Positions 44,012-52,363 of a stretch of DNA of 64,000 bases are shown piece after piece. Both the position numbers and the translations under genes were made by a program. The stretch spans positions 180,522 through 244,521 of the forward strand of contig JAIOYZ010000003.1 in assembly GCA_021740845.1 (NCBI GenBank). The letters are read 5' to 3'. Position 1 is the stretch's first letter. Each line of letters opens with the position of its first letter. Origin of the DNA: Bacteroidia bacterium (lineage in GTDB: Bacteria > Bacteroidota > Bacteroidia > UKL13-3). The notes under the pieces were generated by a model. That model worked only from the letters and a program-made list of their open reading frames with translations, searched no databases and was not told the origin of the DNA.

Positions 44012-44029
44012 GATAGGCCTATCAAAGGA
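44012..44029 (-). terminator. Possible weak terminator after msrB
   Basis: GATAGGCCTATC is a 12-nt palindrome; on the minus strand it is followed by six T, right after the msrB stop. The stem is short (4 bp with a GGCC loop), so it may not work. Confidence 0.35.
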
Positions 44030-44036
44030 ATCCCAC

Positions 44037-44579
44037 CTACTTCTTTTGAAAGTTTAACGACTTTCCGTTAACACAGTAGCGTAAACCGGTTTTTTCTTTA
44101 GGACCATCATTGAAAATATGTCCCAAGTGGCCGCCGCAACGGGCGCACATTATTTCGGTGCGTACCATGCCATGGGTGGTATCGGTTTGGGTAACAATTT
44201 TGGTTTGATCCAAAGCCTCGTAAAAGCTAGGCCAACCGCAACCGCTATCAAATTTTCCATCGGAGCTAAACAATTCATTTCCGCAGGCGGCACAAGTATA
44301 AGTTCCACCATCGTAATTTTCCTCTAAATCACTTGTAAATGGACGTTCAGTTCCTTTTTCTCTAAGGATTCTGTATTGCTCTGGGTCTAAAGTTTTTTGC
44401 CATTCAGAGTCGCTTTTGCTTACCTCAAAGGCTTGACCTTTTTTAATTTCTTGGTGTTGGGTGTTGGTTACCATTTTAGGGCTTGATGATTTTAAAGCTT
44501 TGTTGTCTTGAGCGTTGCACGACATATAAAATATACATACCGGAAGAAAGCTCAGTTTGAAAAGGGATGACAGTTTCAT
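44037..44579 (-). CDS. msrB: Peptide-methionine (R)-S-oxide reductase, lipoprotein form
   Basis: 180 residues. A lipoprotein signal ([21 protein letters not shown], lipobox YMSC, C21) sends it to the envelope. The MsrB domain has two zinc CxxC pairs (YTCAACG and IMCARCG), the GWPSFYEAL motif, the [10 protein letters not shown] histidine motif and the catalytic Cys in [12 protein letters not shown]. It repairs oxidised methionine on exported proteins. The first 104 nt overlap the end of the secreted endonuclease gene in another frame. Because the lipobox lies in the overlap, the overlapping start is preferred over later methionines. Confidence 0.92.
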   Translation of the reverse strand: MKLSSLFKLSFLPVCIFYMSCNAQDNKALKSSSPKMVTNTQHQEIKKGQAFEVSKSDSEWQKTLDPEQYRILREKGTERPFTSDLEENYDGGTYTCAACGNELFSSDGKFDSGCGWPSFYEALDQTKIVTQTDTTHGMVRTEIMCARCGGHLGHIFNDGPKEKTGLRYCVNGKSLNFQKK

Positions 44580-46563
44580 AATTTAAAATTGTTTTAGTTT
44601 TTAGTTTTTGTTTTCCCTGAATATCGGTGAGGATGATTTCTGCCTCCATTCCAGGGGTTTTACACGTTAAAACTAAGTTTCCTTCTACTGGGTTCACCAC
44701 ACCAATTTCTGCGTTTTGCAATTCAGAAATTTCAACCATTACTTCTTGCGAATAACTGCTTTCCCCGTTTCTATCTACTTGTTTTAAACGAAACCATATA
44801 ACGTTACTCAACAAACTATTCTTGTAAAAGGTTTCATCCATAAATTGGTAGCGGTTTATTACTTGCGAGTTCCCTTTCGCTAATATTTTGCCTATTGTTT
44901 CATATCCATCACCTAAATTTCTTTCAATTTCAAAGTGCTGATTATTGGTTTCAGAAGCAGTAGCCCAATCCAATTGAATTTGGTTCAAGGCAATTTGTTT
45001 TGCTTCAAAAGATAACCAATCAACTGGTATATTAACTGCACCAGATGCCAAAGTAGAACTAGTTAAGTAATTGGCTGTGGGCCCAATTCCATTGTAGTCT
45101 ACAACCATAAAGTGATAAACAATATTTTGGTTCAAACCGCTAATTTCTATGCTTGAACCCATGCCATTATATACCACAAAATTGCCAGAACCAATTTGAC
45201 TACCGGAGCCAAAAACACCAGAAGCAAGGTAATTTTGAAAATCAATTGGAGTGGAATTTACGGGAGAACCCGCTCTGGCAATTACCAATCTTTTTTGTCC
45301 GTTTCCATTTTTCCAGCTAATTAATGCTGTGGTTAAGGTATTACTCTTTACATAAAAATTACTTGAGGCAAGAGTTGGTTCAATTGAAGTAGCTCCACCC
45401 CAAACCTTGTTTACATATTGCGGACTATCAATATAAGGATTGCGGTTATTTTGATATCCGTAAATGGCGTTGTTTCTATTTATTTCTTTTACACTTGGCG
45501 GGTCTTGGTTATGCCATTTTACCAAAAGATTTAGAAACCAAGCATCGTATGCCGGATAGGTATTTCCTGCTAAAACATCATTTGCATTGCCGTTGCTTTG
45601 CCATCCAGCAATAAGGTTATCGTAGCGAGTAGCCATATAGAAAAAGCTTCTAGCCAAATCACCCTTATAATCGTCTATTGGTTCAAACACAATTCCAGTA
45701 TAACCAGAAGTGGTATTAGCTCCCAGTTTGCCACCTTGCAATGAAGTATATGTTGCAGAACTTACTTCGCCATGTGGGTAATTGTTGCGTATGCCATTTA
45801 CTTTTCCATCGGTGGGGTAAATATGAAACATATCCGAAACCATTGGGCTGCTGCTAGTAAACCAACTTTGAGGGAAGCTGTGTTCTCTGTTGTAACAATC
45901 ACCTTCTGCCGAATAATTGCCACATTGATTGGTACTAAAGGTGAATTCGAAAGGAGAGGGACCAACTAGTTTAGTAGAATAAATATCCCAAACTTTGCCG
46001 TTATAAGTAGGGTCTGTAGTAGAATATGTGGCCCACAAACCACTGCTACCACTGCCATAAGCGGTAACGGTATGACCTAATATTTTAGAGTACAAGGCAG
46101 TTTTTAAAGTAGCTCCAGATGTTGTTGTGCTAATTGTGGAATAATATGTTGCTGCATTGGTGCCAGTTGCTGGAGTAGCAGTTGCGTTACCTAAAACAGT
46201 TTTGTTTTGTGTGGTAGAACCCGCACTTTCATGGAGGATATTTCCAGATTTAGAGCCACTAGTATAAGGGCTGAACCTTACATAAATTGTTGTAGTGCTT
46301 ACTGTACCTGAAGTATGGTTCAAGGTTAGTTTGGCTGCAAAACCATAACCATAAGTTGTTGATATTTCAAAATGCTCGGGAGCTGTGAGGATTATGTTTT
46401 GTGATAATCCTGTGCCACTAACAGTATAGCGCTGAGGGTCGCTAGCAAAATTTATTGGGCAATTGCCAAATGTGGGCAATGTACTAGTAGAAACCACAAT
46501 GGTTCCGGCCTGAACCAAACTAGTGAATGCTAAAACCGTGAATAATAAAAACTTAATTCGCAT
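44476..46563 (-). CDS. Secreted endonuclease I family nuclease with T9SS domain
   Basis: 695 residues. A signal peptide (1-19) is followed by an Ig-like domain (about 22-135), the endonuclease I domain (about 140-390) with WDIYSTK, the active-site segment [11 protein letters not shown] (about 226-236), [22 protein letters not shown], and a conserved [14 protein letters not shown]. An FN3-like domain follows (about 395-510), then a linker and a type A T9SS sorting domain at the end. It cuts extracellular DNA or RNA, for nutrients or eDNA control. The 3' end overlaps msrB by 104 nt. One GGTTCAAACC copy lies in the FN3 region. Confidence 0.88.
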   Translation of the reverse strand: MRIKFLLFTVLAFTSLVQAGTIVVSTSTLPTFGNCPINFASDPQRYTVSGTGLSQNIILTAPEHFEISTTYGYGFAAKLTLNHTSGTVSTTTIYVRFSPYTSGSKSGNILHESAGSTTQNKTVLGNATATPATGTNAATYYSTISTTTSGATLKTALYSKILGHTVTAYGSGSSGLWATYSTTDPTYNGKVWDIYSTKLVGPSPFEFTFSTNQCGNYSAEGDCYNREHSFPQSWFTSSSPMVSDMFHIYPTDGKVNGIRNNYPHGEVSSATYTSLQGGKLGANTTSGYTGIVFEPIDDYKGDLARSFFYMATRYDNLIAGWQSNGNANDVLAGNTYPAYDAWFLNLLVKWHNQDPPSVKEINRNNAIYGYQNNRNPYIDSPQYVNKVWGGATSIEPTLASSNFYVKSNTLTTALISWKNGNGQKRLVIARAGSPVNSTPIDFQNYLASGVFGSGSQIGSGNFVVYNGMGSSIEISGLNQNIVYHFMVVDYNGIGPTANYLTSSTLASGAVNIPVDWLSFEAKQIALNQIQLDWATASETNNQHFEIERNLGDGYETIGKILAKGNSQVINRYQFMDETFYKNSLLSNVIWFRLKQVDRNGESSYSQEVMVEISELQNAEIGVVNPVEGNLVLTCKTPGMEAEIILTDIQGKQKLKTKTILNYETVIPFQTELSSGMYILYVVQRSRQQSFKIIKP
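45129..45138 (+). repeat. GGTTCAAACC element (coding)
   Basis: TTTTGGTTCAAACCGCT inside the endonuclease gene; read on the minus strand as Gly-Leu-Asn (SGLNQN). Confidence 0.85.
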
Positions 46564-46645
46564 TTGGCAAAAATAGGTTTTTATCTTAAGCTAATATTAG
46601 TGTCGGAACTTATTTTTACAGAGAGTAACTAACTCCATTTTTTTT

Positions 46646-46655
46646 GGTTCAAACC
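46646..46655 (+). repeat. GGTTCAAACC element, post-stop
   Basis: TTTTGGTTCAAACCGAATG, 33 nt beyond the 3' end of the minus-strand FAD dehydrogenase and 82 nt upstream of the endonuclease start. Confidence 0.9.
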
Positions 46656-46688
46656 GAATGGATTTATTACAAATACTTGCAGAAGACT

Positions 46689-48248
46689 TTATTTTTCTAA
46701 GTAAATTTTGGCAATTGCTTCGGCACAGTTTTCTCCATCCATGGCAGCGCTAACAATACCACCCGCATAGCCTGCACCCTCGGCGCAAGGATATAAACCT
46801 GAGATTTGAGGATGCTCAAAAGTTTCTTTGTTTCTGGGTATTCTAACGGGTGAACTTGTTCTTGATTCTGTTGCTAAAAGTATAGCTTCGTTAGTTAAAT
46901 AGCCTTTCATTTTAGCACCAAATTGTTTGAAAGCTTCCTGTAAACCTTTGGCTACAAAAGGCGGTAAAATTTCGTGTAAATTTCTGCTAACGGTTCCCGG
47001 TAAATAAGAGTTTTGTGGCAAGCTAGAAGAACCTTTTTTGTTAACAAAATCGGCCATTCTTTGTGAAGGAGCTTCCAAGGTTTTGTTGCCTTTATTAAAG
47101 CAATCTTGTTCTACTTGTCGTTGGAAAAACATACCCGCTAATGCACCTTCGTTTTCGTATTTTTTATAGTCTTCGGTTTGAACCGAAACCACCATACCGC
47201 TATTGGCAAAAGGATTGTTTCTTTTGCTGGGGCTCCAACCATTTACTACAATTTCTCCTGGGGCTGTCATGGCTGGAGCAATAATACCACCTGGGCACAT
47301 GCAGAAACTAAATACACCTCTTCCAGCAACTTGTTGAACCAAACTATAACTGGCTGCTGGTAAAAAAGGATCTCTGCTAACTCCGCATTTGTATTGTATT
47401 TGGTCTATTAAACTTTGAGGATGTTCTATTCGTACGCCTAAGGCAAAAGGCTTGGCTTCTAAAAGAACTTTTTTTCTGTGGAGTAATTCGTAAATGTCTC
47501 TAGCAGAATGCCCAGTTGCCAGAATAATTTGATCGAAAGAATGGAAGTCCTGATTTACAAATAAACCTTCAATTTTTTGATTGGAAATTTTGAAATCTGT
47601 AACTCTTGAATTGAAATGAAGCAAGCCTCCACAAGCCAAAATTGATTCTCTAATTTTGGTAATGATTTGTGGCAATTTGTTGGTGCCAATATGTGGATGA
47701 GCTTCATATAAAATGCTAGCATCTGCACCATGCTTTACTAATATTTTCAAGATGCGCATTACATCGCCGCGTTTGCTACTGCGAGTATATAATTTGCCAT
47801 CGCTATAAGTTCCAGCGCCACCTTCTCCAAAGCAGTAATTGCTATCTGGGTTTACAGCATTGTTTTTGGTGATATTGGCTAAATCTCTTCTACGTTCTCT
47901 AACTTCTTTTCCACGTTCAAAAATTACGGGTCTTAAGCCTTGTTCAATTAATTTTATGGCAGCAAATAAACCAGCAGGACCAGCACCAACAATGGCAACT
48001 TGGGGCGCGTTGCTTACATTTTTTAGGTCTAGTTCAAATGTATCTTGCTCGGGTTGCTCATTAATAAACACCTCAATTTGAAGGTTTACTTTAATTGGTT
48101 TTCTACGAGCGTCGATGCTTTTTTTGAGGATGGTATAGCCGTTAAATTCTTCTTTATTCCAACCAAAATTGGATTGAATAAGTTTGGTTAAAGTCGCATC
48201 ATTGGCGGCTTGTTCTGGCAATACGGTAATTTCTATTGTTTTTTTCAT
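46689..48248 (-). CDS. FAD-dependent dehydrogenase (COG2509-like)
   Basis: 519 residues. An N-terminal domain (1-80) precedes the Rossmann site VAIVGAGPAGLFAAIKLIEQG (about 84-104), the SNYCFGEGGAGTYSDGKLYTR segment, LATGHSARDIYELL, and the C-terminal FAD contact YPCAEGAGYAGGIVSAAMDG. This architecture is the broad but poorly characterised COG2509 family of flavin oxidoreductases. The substrate is unknown. One copy of the element in the gene forms a perfect 16-nt palindrome. Confidence 0.85.
   Translation of the reverse strand: MKKTIEITVLPEQAANDATLTKLIQSNFGWNKEEFNGYTILKKSIDARRKPIKVNLQIEVFINEQPEQDTFELDLKNVSNAPQVAIVGAGPAGLFAAIKLIEQGLRPVIFERGKEVRERRRDLANITKNNAVNPDSNYCFGEGGAGTYSDGKLYTRSSKRGDVMRILKILVKHGADASILYEAHPHIGTNKLPQIITKIRESILACGGLLHFNSRVTDFKISNQKIEGLFVNQDFHSFDQIILATGHSARDIYELLHRKKVLLEAKPFALGVRIEHPQSLIDQIQYKCGVSRDPFLPAASYSLVQQVAGRGVFSFCMCPGGIIAPAMTAPGEIVVNGWSPSKRNNPFANSGMVVSVQTEDYKKYENEGALAGMFFQRQVEQDCFNKGNKTLEAPSQRMADFVNKKGSSSLPQNSYLPGTVSRNLHEILPPFVAKGLQEAFKQFGAKMKGYLTNEAILLATESRTSSPVRIPRNKETFEHPQISGLYPCAEGAGYAGGIVSAAMDGENCAEAIAKIYLEK
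47174..47183 (-). repeat. GGTTCAAACC element (coding), perfect 16-nt palindrome
   Basis: TTCGGTTTGAACCGAA at 47171-47186 is fully self-complementary apart from the central TTTGAA versus TTCAAA asymmetry. It is read in the FAD dehydrogenase as Val-Gln-Thr (VSVQTED). Confidence 0.88.
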
Positions 48249-48291
48249 GGTCAGGTTTTTATCCTAAAACAATGCAAAGAAAAGAAATTTT

Positions 48292-48301
48292 GGTTTGAAC
48301 C
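48292..48301 (-). repeat. GGTTCAAACC element upstream of FAD dehydrogenase
   Basis: TTTGGTTTGAACCCAATTTT, 43 nt upstream of the minus-strand FAD gene start. Confidence 0.88.
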
Positions 48302-48427
48302 CAATTTTAGAATTTGCCATTTTTTACAAGATGAGTTTGCCCGTTTTTCTCAGGAGTGTTATATTTTTTCTTTTTGTAATAAAAGAATTTAAAACATAGA
48401 TATATTTGGGTGATAATACCATCAAAC

Positions 48428-48997
48428 ATGAAAAAAATCAAATTACTATCTGTAGCCTTTTCAATGGGTTCTTTATTGTTTATTACATCTTGTAGCAACC
48501 AAATGTATTCTTACCGCGAAAAGGTAACTGTAAATAAAGAAGTTGCTAAAGCAAAGCCAGTAGAATCAATCAAGGAAATTGAAGCTAAGTCAGCCTCGAA
48601 AATAGAATTGCCTGCTACAATAATTCCAGTACCTGAAATGGCCATGGTAACTGCTCCTAAGGTAGAAACTTCTCCAAAAATGGAACCTGTAATTAAAGAT
48701 ATCGAGCAAATGGTACCTCAAAAAAGCAGTAAAGCATTTACCAATGTTGCTAGAGCAGAAATGAAATCCATGACTCACCAATTGAAGACTTTGAAGAAAG
48801 ATGTTCAAAAAGCACAAAGCAATGGGGTTGTGATTGATGGCAAGAAATGGATGATTGTTGGACTTATTTTAATTGTTGCGGCTTATTTGTTAGCAATTGT
48901 AATTGGAGGTTCTGCTTTGTTTTCTGCCGTTTATGGTATTGGAGCAATTATTTTCTTAATTGGATTAATATTCTTCTTATTAGATCTATTGGTATAA
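48428..48997 (+). CDS. Lipoprotein with two C-terminal helices, unknown function
   Basis: 189 residues from the ATG at 48428; an upstream GTG would put MIIPSN before the signal peptide. Lipobox ITSC (C22) follows a clear signal. A Lys/Glu/Pro-rich linker (about 30-120) precedes two hydrophobic helices (about 141-163 and 168-187, WMIVGLILIVAAYLLAIVIG then IIFLIGLIFFLLDLL). A lipoprotein with two end helices is odd; it may pass from the outer leaflet into the inner membrane. No family was recognised. A terminator follows. Confidence 0.7.
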   Translation: MKKIKLLSVAFSMGSLLFITSCSNQMYSYREKVTVNKEVAKAKPVESIKEIEAKSASKIELPATIIPVPEMAMVTAPKVETSPKMEPVIKDIEQMVPQKSSKAFTNVARAEMKSMTHQLKTLKKDVQKAQSNGVVIDGKKWMIVGLILIVAAYLLAIVIGGSALFSAVYGIGAIIFLIGLIFFLLDLLV

Positions 48998-49454
48998 AAT
49001 ATCTTTCCTAATATTACTAAAAGCTCAGACTCATTCTGGGCTTTTTTTTGGTTCAAAACTAATTTTAGATTAGGAATGGATTTAGGAGTTTTGCCGGTTT
49101 ATAAGGTTGCTTGGAGGAATTTAAATACAATAGAATTAATTTATCTTGGTCAATTGGAATCTTGGTTAGTGGAATCAAGGTATAAGGTAATAGGATTAAA
49201 AAATATTGTTAAGTGAATAGGATAAATGCTTAAGTTAAAATTAACCATTTTTTAGTTATAAAACTAACTAGTTGCCAAAATGATTGCCATACCAAATTCT
49301 TGTTTTCTAAAGTTTATCCATTGCACCAAACTTAGATAGAAAGGAAGAATAGAACCATGTTTAAACAAACCAAATAATAAGATGATTTACCACTGCTTAG
49401 TCAAATTACGAATCCTAATGTAAAGAAAGAAAGCATAGTAAGTAGATTCTAGTT
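48998..49454. other. 457-nt spacer: terminator, then AT-rich sequence
   Basis: After the terminator at 49019-49048 and a near copy of the element (GGTTCAAAAC at 49050), no convincing gene is present. A 46-codon ORF (49076-49216, MDLGVLPVYK...) has no family match I can see and is not called. A small inverted repeat (TTAGTT/AACTAA) lies near 49252-49267. Confidence 0.5.
49019..49048 (+). terminator. Rho-independent terminator
   Basis: AAAAGCTCAG pairs with CTGGGCTTTT (one G.U) around a loop and runs into eight T, about 20 nt after the lipoprotein stop. Confidence 0.88.
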
Positions 49455-49766
49455 TTATTTCTTTAAGAAGCGGGTATAAATTTCCCAAAGAATCATGTAT
49501 ACTAACAAAGGAAAAACAATAAATGAAAGTTTATTAAACTCCCAAGCTTCTACAAAATCAAAATGAATAAGGTGCATAACTCCGCGTGTCATGCCACATC
49601 CGTAGCAATTGCGGTTAAACAATATTACCGACAAGCACATTGGAGTGCCTGTGTCAAAATAGCTAGCTGGGAGTAGGAATAAAATTAAGCCAAATGCCAT
49701 TAATAAGGCTAACAATACGTACCCTATTTTTCTTTTTTTTGTTAGGTCATTATTCCTTGTTTCCAT
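49455..49766 (-). CDS. DUF2752 membrane protein
   Basis: 103 residues. The family pattern is clear: a first helix (IGYVLLALLMAFGLILFLLP), then CLSVILFNRNCYGCGMTRGVMHLIHFDFVEAWEFNK (split near 44-79, with the CxGCGxTR signature), and a last helix (LSFIVFPLLVYMILWEI). Function unknown. The start overlaps the upstream secreted-protein gene by 17 nt, so the two are translationally coupled. Confidence 0.83.
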   Translation of the reverse strand: METRNNDLTKKRKIGYVLLALLMAFGLILFLLPASYFDTGTPMCLSVILFNRNCYGCGMTRGVMHLIHFDFVEAWEFNKLSFIVFPLLVYMILWEIYTRFLKK

Positions 49767-50655
49767 TTTTTGCTGGTATTTTATTTAAGACTATAATCAC
49801 ATTTGCTCCTTTATCCATATTGGCCACCACATTTGTGTTTTTATCAGCATCTATCAAAGTAAGGTTGGTGGTGCAAGATTTTAGGGTGCCCTCGTTAAGT
49901 GCTTGAATTCTTATGCTTCCTTTAGACTCTGTAAAGGGAACTACAATGGTTTTCTTTTCGTTGGTAATAACAAAGGAATCTAAGATTTTTTTTCCATTCA
50001 CATAAATGGCAATTTCATCGCCATCGGCTCTGCTTCCATCAGATACTTCAATAATAATTTCAGAGGAAGTCCAGTTTAAGCGCATTACTTGGTTATTTTT
50101 TAAGTAGGTGCTGCCTATTTTAGCCTGAACGTCGGTGTTCTGTTGTTGCTGATTTAAAAGGGAATCAATGTTTTTTTGTTGGTCTTTATTCAAATATTTT
50201 TGAGCCAGTTGGTCGATATAATCTTTACTAATAAGGTATAAAAATCCGCTTGTACATTTTTGCCCATTTTGAAAATAACCAGTAAAATTTCCTTTAAGTA
50301 TTTTTTTGCCTTTTTCAATTTTAATACTTGCGTTTTCAACCTTAATAAAGCAGAAATCACCTAGTTCTGCATTAGATTTGGTAGAAATATTACCAATTTC
50401 TTCAAATGAAATCTTGTTGGTTTCCTTGTTTATTTTTCCCTTAATTTTACATAGGGTTCGGTCTGAACCAAAAATATCTGTGAGGCTGGTACCTTCTATT
50501 TCACCAGTAGGCAATACTTTATATTGAAGTTTAAAGGTGATAATTTCTTTAGTATTAAGTTGCAATGTTCCACTAAACTCATTTTTATCTTCTTGACAAT
50601 ATGCATGTTGAAAATTTAATATGATAAAAAAGACTAAGTATATTTGAAATTTCAT
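49750..50655 (-). CDS. Secreted protein of unknown function
   Basis: 301 residues with a signal peptide ending HAYCQ (about 21). Two beta-rich regions (about 25-150, FSGTLQLNTKEIITFKLQY; and about 190-290, EIAIYVNGKKILDSFVITNEKKTIVVPF) are joined by a Gln/Asn-rich linker (about 160-185, LNQQQQNT). No family was recognised; the second half resembles a carbohydrate-binding or PKD-like sandwich. It is the first gene of a pair with DUF2752. A mutated element copy (GGTCTGAACC) lies at 50460. Confidence 0.65.
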   Translation of the reverse strand: MKFQIYLVFFIILNFQHAYCQEDKNEFSGTLQLNTKEIITFKLQYKVLPTGEIEGTSLTDIFGSDRTLCKIKGKINKETNKISFEEIGNISTKSNAELGDFCFIKVENASIKIEKGKKILKGNFTGYFQNGQKCTSGFLYLISKDYIDQLAQKYLNKDQQKNIDSLLNQQQQNTDVQAKIGSTYLKNNQVMRLNWTSSEIIIEVSDGSRADGDEIAIYVNGKKILDSFVITNEKKTIVVPFTESKGSIRIQALNEGTLKSCTTNLTLIDADKNTNVVANMDKGANVIIVLNKIPAKNGNKE

Positions 50656-50697
50656 GACGATTGTTAAATTCGATTTACCAAATTAAACAAAAAAAAT

Positions 50698-51096
50698 ATG
50701 AAAAAAATTAACAAAATTCTACCATTACTTTTAGTTGCAGCACTTTTGATTGGAAGCAGTGTTTATGCATCTTTCCCAGTTAAGAAAGAAACTAAAAAAG
50801 AGCAATCAACTAACTCAGTTGATGAACAAAAATTAAATTCAATCGAAAACCTTTCAATTTCTGCAATTAATGCTAATCCAGATTCTAAGGTTAGTAAGGC
50901 AGATTCTCCACAAGCATCCAATATGGATGAAAAACTTATCTTGGTATTATTGTGTGTGTTTTTAGGAGGTGTAGCAGCACATAGATGGTATGCAAAAAAA
51001 CCAATTGGATGGAATATCCTTTTCATTTTAACTGGTGGAGGTTGTGGTATATGGTGGTTAATTGACCTTATCCATATTTTAACTGATGAATTTTAA
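50698..51096 (+). CDS. TM2-domain protein
   Basis: 132 residues. A signal-like helix (1-22) is followed by a charged linker (about 25-78), then a TM2 domain (about 79-132): LILVLLCVFLGGVAAHRWYA, KPIGWNILFILTGGGCGIWW and LIDLIHIL. TM2 proteins are two-helix membrane proteins, role unclear. A strong terminator follows. Confidence 0.78.
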   Translation: MKKINKILPLLLVAALLIGSSVYASFPVKKETKKEQSTNSVDEQKLNSIENLSISAINANPDSKVSKADSPQASNMDEKLILVLLCVFLGGVAAHRWYAKKPIGWNILFILTGGGCGIWWLIDLIHILTDEF

Positions 51097-51116
51097 TTAA
51101 TCTTATTATTAAAAAG

Positions 51117-51152
51117 AAAGGGCTACTTCATTTTGAAGTGGCCCTTTTTTTT
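51117..51152 (+). terminator. Rho-independent terminator
   Basis: AAAGGGCTACTTCA pairs with TGAAGTGGCCCTTT (one G.U) around TTT and is followed by nine T, 20 nt after the TM2-protein stop. Confidence 0.92.
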
Positions 51153-51185
51153 GTTTATTTTTTATCAAACAATTTCATTTAACAA

Positions 51186-51383
51186 ATGCTTGTTGTCCAA
51201 ATATTAGTTAAGACATCGCAAGACAATTTTGAAAATACAATAAATTTAGAAAATGATTTTCAATTGGTTTACGACTTAACCGTAAAAGAAACCAATATTA
51301 TTGAAGCAATAAATCCCCAGCGGGGCGACATCCTAATAGAAAACAAAAAAACAAAAATCATCAAGCACCTGCGGACGAAATAA
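51186..51383 (+). CDS. Possible small protein
   Basis: 65 codons after a strong terminator, with no recognised family and no clear promoter or ribosome site. It would be hydrophilic (NLENDFQLVYDLTVKET) with a basic end. It may be spurious; the rest of 51153-51495 is AT-rich and holds the transketolase promoter. Confidence 0.3.
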   Translation: MLVVQILVKTSQDNFENTINLENDFQLVYDLTVKETNIIEAINPQRGDILIENKKTKIIKHLRTK

Positions 51384-51459
51384 ATTAATGTAAATAGAAT
51401 GGCAAACACGTTTTCACAAGTATATATGCCCTTCGTTTTCTAAACTCAGTTTTACTTTG

Positions 51460-51467
51460 TACTTTCG
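51460..51467 (+). promoter_or_regulatory. -7 promoter box TACTTTCG
   Basis: Octamer 36 nt before the transketolase N-subunit ATG, identical to those at 6801 and 20454. Confidence 0.5.
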
Positions 51468-51495
51468 CCACATATTAATTTAAAAATTTCCCAAC

Positions 51496-52347
51496 ATGAA
51501 GCAGTTAAACGCTCAAGAAATCAGTGGTTTGTCGTCTCAAATACGTAGAGATATCCTAAGAATGGTACACGGTTGTAAAAGCGGTCATCCAGGCGGAAGT
51601 TTGGGTTGTGCCGATTTTCTTGCCACTCTTTATTTTAATACCATGGAGCACCAAACCAATTTTAATATGGATGGTGTTGGCGAAGATTTATTTTTCTTGA
51701 GTAACGGACATATTTCTCCAGTTTTTTATAGCACCTTGGCTCGCGCTGGATATTTCCCTGTTGAAGAATTAAAAACATTCAGAAAATTAAATACCCGTTT
51801 GCAAGGTCACCCAACTACGCACGAGCATCTTCCAGGTATTCGCGTGGCTTCTGGTTCTTTGGGTCAGGGCGTATCTGTTGCGGCTGGTGCTGCTTTGAGC
51901 AAGAAATTAAACCACGATAAGCATTTGGTTTATGTGTTGATGGGTGATGGCGAAATTGAAGAAGGTCAGAACTGGGAAGCCTTTATGTTTGCTGCCCATA
52001 ATAAAATTGACAACCTTATTGTAACCATCGATTTTAACGGTCAGCAAATTGATGGTTCAACCAAAGACGTAATGGGTTTAGGCGATGATATTGCCGATAA
52101 ATTGAAAGCATTTGGTTGGGAAATATTGCATATGGATGGTCATGATGTCCAAAATATTATAGACACCATGGCAAAAGCAAAAGAACTTTCTGGAAATGGA
52201 AAGTCTATATTTATTGTTATGAAAACAGAAATGGGTTATCCAGTAGATTTTATGATGGGAAGTCATAAATGGCATGGAGTTGCACCCAATGATGCAGAGT
52301 TGGCAAATGCACTTTCTCAATTGCCAGAAACACTAGGCGACTATTAA
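51496..52347 (+). CDS. Transketolase, N-terminal subunit
   Basis: 283 residues carrying the thiamine-diphosphate pyrophosphate half of transketolase: SGHPGGSLGCADFLA (about 33-47), FLSNGHISPVFYS, GSLGQGVSVAAGAALSKK (about 119-136), and the metal motif GDGEIEEGQNWEA (about 150-162). It acts with the C-terminal subunit at 53787-54740 in the pentose phosphate pathway. Split transketolases occur in many bacteria and archaea; here the halves are separated by a vWA gene. Own TACTTTCG promoter. Confidence 0.94.
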   Translation: MKQLNAQEISGLSSQIRRDILRMVHGCKSGHPGGSLGCADFLATLYFNTMEHQTNFNMDGVGEDLFFLSNGHISPVFYSTLARAGYFPVEELKTFRKLNTRLQGHPTTHEHLPGIRVASGSLGQGVSVAAGAALSKKLNHDKHLVYVLMGDGEIEEGQNWEAFMFAAHNKIDNLIVTIDFNGQQIDGSTKDVMGLGDDIADKLKAFGWEILHMDGHDVQNIIDTMAKAKELSGNGKSIFIVMKTEMGYPVDFMMGSHKWHGVAPNDAELANALSQLPETLGDY

Positions 52348-52363
52348 TCGCGTTCTCATATAC

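Noticed and set aside
49076..49216. 46-codon ORF in the spacer after the lipoprotein gene
   Set aside because: No family match, no promoter or conserved features visible; chance ORFs of this length are common in AT-rich DNA.
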